Source: Dehalococcoidia bacterium
GTDB taxonomy: Bacteria > Chloroflexota > Dehalococcoidia > DSTF01 > JALHUB01
Direction: 5' to 3'
Length of the DNA stretch: 9,943 nucleotides
Assembly (NCBI GenBank): GCA_022865685.1
Contig: JALHUB010000278.1
Location: 1 to 9,943 of the forward strand
A program made the translations under genes and the position numbers. Position 1 is the first letter of the stretch, and each line of letters starts with the position of its first letter. The notes beneath the pieces were generated by a model. That model made no database searches. It was not told the origin of the DNA and was given only the letters and a program-made list of their open reading frames with translations. Below, piece after piece: positions 7,261 to 9,943 of this stretch.

Positions 7261-7286
7261 TAGGGGCGCATCGAGATGCGCCCCTA
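7261..7286 (+). terminator. 12-bp palindromic hairpin between convergent genes
   Basis: TAGGGGCGCATC (7261-7272) and its exact reverse complement (7275-7286) are separated by GA; in RNA the inner pairs open to make the loop. It begins 19 nt after the icmF stop and is followed by TTGGTTTT, so it can end icmF transcription. The minus-strand SHOCT gene ends 18 nt beyond it, so it may serve both directions, though no T run follows on that strand. The shape, AGGGGCG...CGCCCCT, resembles palindromes dispersed in many copies in some bacterial genomes. Confidence 0.65.
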
Positions 7287-7303
7287 GTTGGTTTTCGCCG
7301 CGT

Positions 7304-7543
7304 CTAGCCGGGCGGCGAGCGGCCTGTCAGGTCCCTGCGCATCTGCTCGAACTCCTCACGCCCGATCTCACCCTTGGCGTAGCGCCGCTTGGCGATCTCC
7401 AGCGGGTCCTCCTCCTGATGCCTGTGCTCTCGACTGGGGGCCAGCAGGGAGATTAGCAGATAGATGATGACTCCCAGGAGAATCAGCCAGAGGAGGCCGT
7501 CGAAGACGGCAAACCAGCCGAACCCCTCATGATGCCACCACAT
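7304..7543 (-). CDS. Small SHOCT-domain membrane protein
   Basis: This 79-residue protein has a short aromatic N-terminus (MWWHHEGFGWF), one hydrophobic segment (about residues 12-35, LLWLILLGVIIYLLISLL) and a C-terminal SHOCT motif (about 46-72, DPLEIAKRRYAKGEI then REEFEQMRRDL). SHOCT modules are short helical hairpins found at the ends of many bacterial membrane proteins. Their role is poorly defined, with oligomerisation or anchoring suggested. The ATG at 7543 has an AAAGGAG site 6 nt upstream. Its first 17 bp overlap the end of the methyltransferase gene, so the two are probably cotranscribed and translationally coupled. No specific function can be assigned. Confidence 0.85.
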   Translation of the reverse strand: MWWHHEGFGWFAVFDGLLWLILLGVIIYLLISLLAPSREHRHQEEDPLEIAKRRYAKGEIGREEFEQMRRDLTGRSPPG

Positions 7544-8195
7544 CGTTTTCTCCTTTTGCAGCCGCCTCGGCGCATGGACGCGCCTGCAGCAGCTTCACGA
7601 TACCCATTCGATGTTTCTCCTCGCGCGTTATCTCCAGCCCGGCCTTCCTGACATTGGCTGCGGTGTCGCGATTCACATACTCGCCACCGCGCGCTGTCAG
7701 CCTGTTCAAGGCGTCCATCGCCATGCCCAGGAGCCCGTTGTCTGCCCGAACGTGCTCCAGTAACACCACCTGTCCGTCCGGTCGCACCGCGCGCCCGGCT
7801 TCCGCCAGGCCACGCACCGGGTCCGGCACCGAACAGAACACCAGTGTCGCCAGGACTGTATCGAAGACGCCATTCTTGAATGGGAGGTGCCGCGTGTCCG
7901 CGAGGAGGAGATCGACGCTTCGTCCCGCGCGTGTCGCCTTACGAGCTGCCCGTTTCAGCATCTCCGGGCTGAGGTCGAGAGCGACAGTCCTCGATGCTGT
8001 GGGGTAGTGGGCCAGGTTTCTGCCGGTGCCGACGCCGATCTCCAGCACGCGCCGCGACCCATCGACCGCTGACCAGAGGCGTCGTCGCAGTCCCAGGAAC
8101 GCCAGCGCCTCCATCGGCGCCACCGCGACGTCGTACCAGCGCGCCTGGCGGTCGTAACGCTCCTGCTCGCGCCTCGTTTCGCCCATCAAGTCCAT
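7527..8195 (-). CDS. Class I SAM-dependent methyltransferase (UbiE/PmtA-like)
   Basis: The 222-residue protein has the Rossmann methyltransferase signature: motif I VLEIGVGTGRN (50-60), an acidic residue in ALDLSPEML (Asp74 region), LLAD (97-100) ahead of LPF, FDTVLATLVFCSVPDP as motif III/IV and a later GQVVLLEH strand. The N-terminal YDRQARWYD is typical of the group that methylates quinones, phospholipid head groups or small molecules. The substrate cannot be told. The frame also opens at a GTG at 8225, but the ATG at 8195 has GGGGAG 8 nt upstream and is preferred. An 8-bp palindrome TGATATCA (8217-8224) lies just ahead and could be a control site. The gene overlaps the downstream SHOCT gene by 17 bp and follows the DppC-type permease by 85 bp, so it may have its own promoter. 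Confidence 0.88.
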   Translation of the reverse strand: MDLMGETRREQERYDRQARWYDVAVAPMEALAFLGLRRRLWSAVDGSRRVLEIGVGTGRNLAHYPTASRTVALDLSPEMLKRAARKATRAGRSVDLLLADTRHLPFKNGVFDTVLATLVFCSVPDPVRGLAEAGRAVRPDGQVVLLEHVRADNGLLGMAMDALNRLTARGGEYVNRDTAANVRKAGLEITREEKHRMGIVKLLQARPCAEAAAKGENDVVAS

Positions 8196-8203
8196 GCTCA
8201 GTA

Positions 8204-8209
8204 CTCCCC
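8204..8209 (-). promoter_or_regulatory. Ribosome binding site deciding the methyltransferase start
   Basis: GGGGAG on the minus strand, 8 nt before the ATG at 8195. The alternative in-frame GTG at 8225 has no comparable site, so the shorter protein is favoured. Confidence 0.65.
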
Positions 8210-8280
8210 ATGAATATGATATCACTCTCTATTCCGCTCTGTGGCGGGCAGGATGGGAGGAGCAACGCGGACGGCAATAA

Positions 8281-9216
8281 CTAGCGCTGGCGCGGGTCGA
8301 GGGCGTCGCGCAGGCCGTCGCCCAGGAAGGTGAAGCAGAGCATCAGCAGGGCGATGGCGCCCGCCGGGAAGGCGACGATCCAGGGGTTCACCTGGATGTA
8401 CACGTAGCCGTCGGAGACGAGGCGCCCGAGGCTCGCCGTGGGAGGGGGCAGGCCCAGGCCCAGGAAGCCGAGCGCCGCCTCGGCGAAGATGGCGATGGGG
8501 ATGCCGAAAGCGAAGGCGACGATGACGGGACCCAGCGTGTTCGGCAGCATATGCCGCGTGGCGACACGCCAGTTGCTGGCGCCGAGGGTACGCGCCGCCA
8601 TGACGTAGTCGCGCTCCGACAGCGAAAGCATCTGGCCACGGACCAGGCGCGCGATCGTCACCCAGTTGACCATGGCGATGGCCAGCATCACCTGGAGACG
8701 CGGCTCACCCAGCACCGGCCAGTTGCGGCCGGCGAGCACGGAGCGCAAGAGGATGATGAACAGCAGGTCGGGGAAAGCGTATGTAATGTCGGTGATGCGC
8801 ATCAGGATGTTGTCGCTGGTGCGCCCGCCGAGCGCGGCAGTGACGCCGACCAGCAGGCCGACGATGAGCACGATGATCTGCGTGCCAATGCCGATTTGCA
8901 GGGAGATCTCGATGCCGGTGAGGACGCGGCTCCAGTTGTCGCGGCCCAGGTTGTCGGTACCGAAGAAGTGAGCCCACGAGGGCCCTTCGTGCACGTGCGT
9001 ATAAACCTGGTCGTAGGGACTATAGCGAGAGACGAGATGCGTGAAGTCGGTGCTGACGGCCAGTGCCGCGAGTATCAATAGGATTACGAGGGCCGCGAGG
9101 GCCAGCCTGTTGCGCCTGAGCGCGCGAAACGCGTCGCTCCAGAGGCCGCGCTCACGCGTGGGCAGGTCCCACCCTGCCTCTTCGACCATCTCCGCGCCGA
9201 GCTCCAGTTCCTGCAA
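8281..9216 (-). CDS. Dipeptide/oligopeptide ABC transporter permease, DppC/OppC type
   Basis: This 311-residue inner-membrane protein is one half of the channel of a peptide, or peptide/nickel-class, ABC importer. It has the N-terminal OppC_N segment (first helix about 37-55), the family motif HFFGTDNLGRD (83-93), about five further helices (near 105-129, 143-160, 174-193, 229-253, 279-299), the cytoplasmic EAA coupling loop ERDYVMAARTLGASN (201-215) that docks on the ATPase, and the closing FLGDGLRDALDPR. The likely start is TTG at 9216, 4 nt after the dppB-type stop. AGG lies 7 nt upstream and the site is interwoven with that stop. An ATG at codon 10 (9189) is the alternative. Pairing with the upstream permease is firm. 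The transported substrate is unknown, since this class covers peptides, metals, opines and sugars. Confidence 0.92.
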   Translation of the reverse strand: MQELELGAEMVEEAGWDLPTRERGLWSDAFRALRRNRLALAALVILLILAALAVSTDFTHLVSRYSPYDQVYTHVHEGPSWAHFFGTDNLGRDNWSRVLTGIEISLQIGIGTQIIVLIVGLLVGVTAALGGRTSDNILMRITDITYAFPDLLFIILLRSVLAGRNWPVLGEPRLQVMLAIAMVNWVTIARLVRGQMLSLSERDYVMAARTLGASNWRVATRHMLPNTLGPVIVAFAFGIPIAIFAEAALGFLGLGLPPPTASLGRLVSDGYVYIQVNPWIVAFPAGAIALLMLCFTFLGDGLRDALDPRQR

Positions 9217-9226
9217 ATCTCTACCT
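9217..9226 (-). promoter_or_regulatory. Stop/ribosome-binding-site overlap coupling the two permease genes
   Basis: On the minus strand AGG (9226-9224) is directly followed by the dppB-type stop TAG (9223-9221) and, 4 nt later, by TTG (9216). Close coupling of this kind fits stoichiometric production of the two channel subunits and supports the TTG start. Confidence 0.55.
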
Positions 9227-9943
9227 GCCGTATCGTATTCTTGGGTCCACGGCCGCGTACAGGATGTCGACGACGAGGTTGGCGACGGCTACTATCACGG
9301 CGTAGAAAAGCGTCGAGCCCATGATCATCGCGTAGTCGCGCCTGGCAACAGCGTCTACGAACGCCCTTCCAACGCCGGGAATCGCGAAAACCGTCTCGAT
9401 GATGAAGGAGCCGGTCACGAGGACGGCGGCAATCGGCCCCATGACGGTGAGAACCGGTATGAGGGCGTTCTTCAAGCCGTGGCGGCCGATCACCGTCAGA
9501 TTCGCCAGTCCCTTGGCGCGGGCAGTGCGCATGTAGTCTTGGTTCAAGACTTCTAGCATACTAGCACGTGTCACACGCGCTATATATGCGGCCGGCAAGG
9601 TGCTGACGGCGATCACGGGAAGTATCATTTTCTTCCAATCCCATGCCGAAGGATCAAGGGCCTGGCTGAGCTGGATCGGGCCTCCCCAGCCGAGCACCTG
9701 GAACCAGCCCAGGTTGATGGCGAAGATGATGATCAGAAACGAGGCCATCACGAAGTTGGGCAGCGCGGCCCCGATGGTTGCGAAGAAGACGCCGACGTAG
9801 TCGAGAATGCCGTTCTGGTTTAGGGCTGAAAGGATTCCCAACGAGAGACCGACCACGGAGGACATTATGAAGGCAAGGATGCCCAGTTGAGCCGTCACGA
9901 AGAAGCCGTCGCGGATTAGCTGCGATACGTCGCGGTCGCCGCG
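9221..9943 (-). CDS. Dipeptide/oligopeptide ABC transporter permease, DppB/OppB type, 5'-truncated by the window
   Basis: The frame is open to the right edge; 240 residues are visible. The GTG at 9898 is internal, because RGDRDVSQLIRDGFF ahead of it is the usual cytoplasm-facing stretch of DppB before its second helix. The missing N-terminus, about 80-100 residues, should hold the first helix and outer loop. Visible hallmarks are the EAA loop QDYMRTARAKGLAN (about visible residues 135-148), the FAIPGVGRAFVDAVARRDY signature (186-204) near the membrane gate and the C-terminal VDPRIRYGR. It forms the membrane channel with the DppC-type protein encoded 4 nt downstream. ATPase and substrate-binding genes are not in the window and may lie beyond the right edge. 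Confidence 0.92.
   Translation of the reverse strand, partial: RGDRDVSQLIRDGFFVTAQLGILAFIMSSVVGLSLGILSALNQNGILDYVGVFFATIGAALPNFVMASFLIIIFAINLGWFQVLGWGGPIQLSQALDPSAWDWKKMILPVIAVSTLPAAYIARVTRASMLEVLNQDYMRTARAKGLANLTVIGRHGLKNALIPVLTVMGPIAAVLVTGSFIIETVFAIPGVGRAFVDAVARRDYAMIMGSTLFYAVIVAVANLVVDILYAAVDPRIRYGR

Noticed and set aside
8281..9943. Naming the transporter as a specific dipeptide, nickel or opine importer
   Set aside because: Only permease subunits are visible. Substrate is set by the binding protein, which is outside the window.

Overview
The window is GC-rich, gene-dense bacterial DNA with ordinary Shine-Dalgarno sites ahead of most starts. It looks like a metabolic chromosomal segment. 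I see no rRNA, tRNA, CRISPR array, insertion sequence, phage gene or defence gene. A Chloroflexota (Dehalococcoidia-like) source is my best guess. It rests on a Thr/Pro-rich coding stretch typical of secreted proteins in that phylum and on the mix of acyl-CoA synthetases with a fused B12 mutase. This is inference, and an actinobacterial or other high-GC source is not excluded.

Left block, plus strand (1-7242), acyl-CoA chemistry. A 5'-truncated NDP-forming acyl-CoA synthetase alpha subunit (1-1386) ends just before a strong hairpin. A 373-bp gap follows, holding that hairpin, a short Thr/Pro-rich ORF on the minus strand (1467-1658) and a candidate promoter. Next come an AMP-forming short-chain acyl-CoA synthetase (1760-3682) and, 188 bp later, a 1123-residue fused adenosylcobalamin-dependent acyl-CoA mutase of the IcmF type (3871-7242). 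IcmF carries its B12-binding domain, its G-protein chaperone domain and its mutase domain in one chain. The residues marking substrate choice (Phe602, Gln769) are those of isobutyryl-CoA mutase, not methylmalonyl-CoA mutase. The likely shared theme is activation of short or branched carboxylic acids to CoA thioesters, carbon-skeleton rearrangement (isobutyryl-CoA to or from n-butyryl-CoA), and possibly ATP recovery from an acyl-CoA by the NDP-forming enzyme.

A palindromic hairpin at 7261-7286 separates this block from convergent minus-strand genes.

Right block, minus strand (7304-9943). In transcription order it has a dipeptide/oligopeptide ABC transporter permease of the DppB type (truncated by the window edge), a DppC-type permease with a TTG start 4 nt after the dppB stop, a class I SAM-dependent methyltransferase, and a small SHOCT-domain membrane protein whose start overlaps the methyltransferase end by 17 bp. 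No transporter ATPase or substrate-binding protein gene lies in the window.

I found no convincing undescribed system. The items most worth a second look are the substrate range of the IcmF/synthetase neighbourhood, unusual residues in the AMP-forming synthetase and in the IcmF G4 motif, and the orphan Thr/Pro-rich reading frame.
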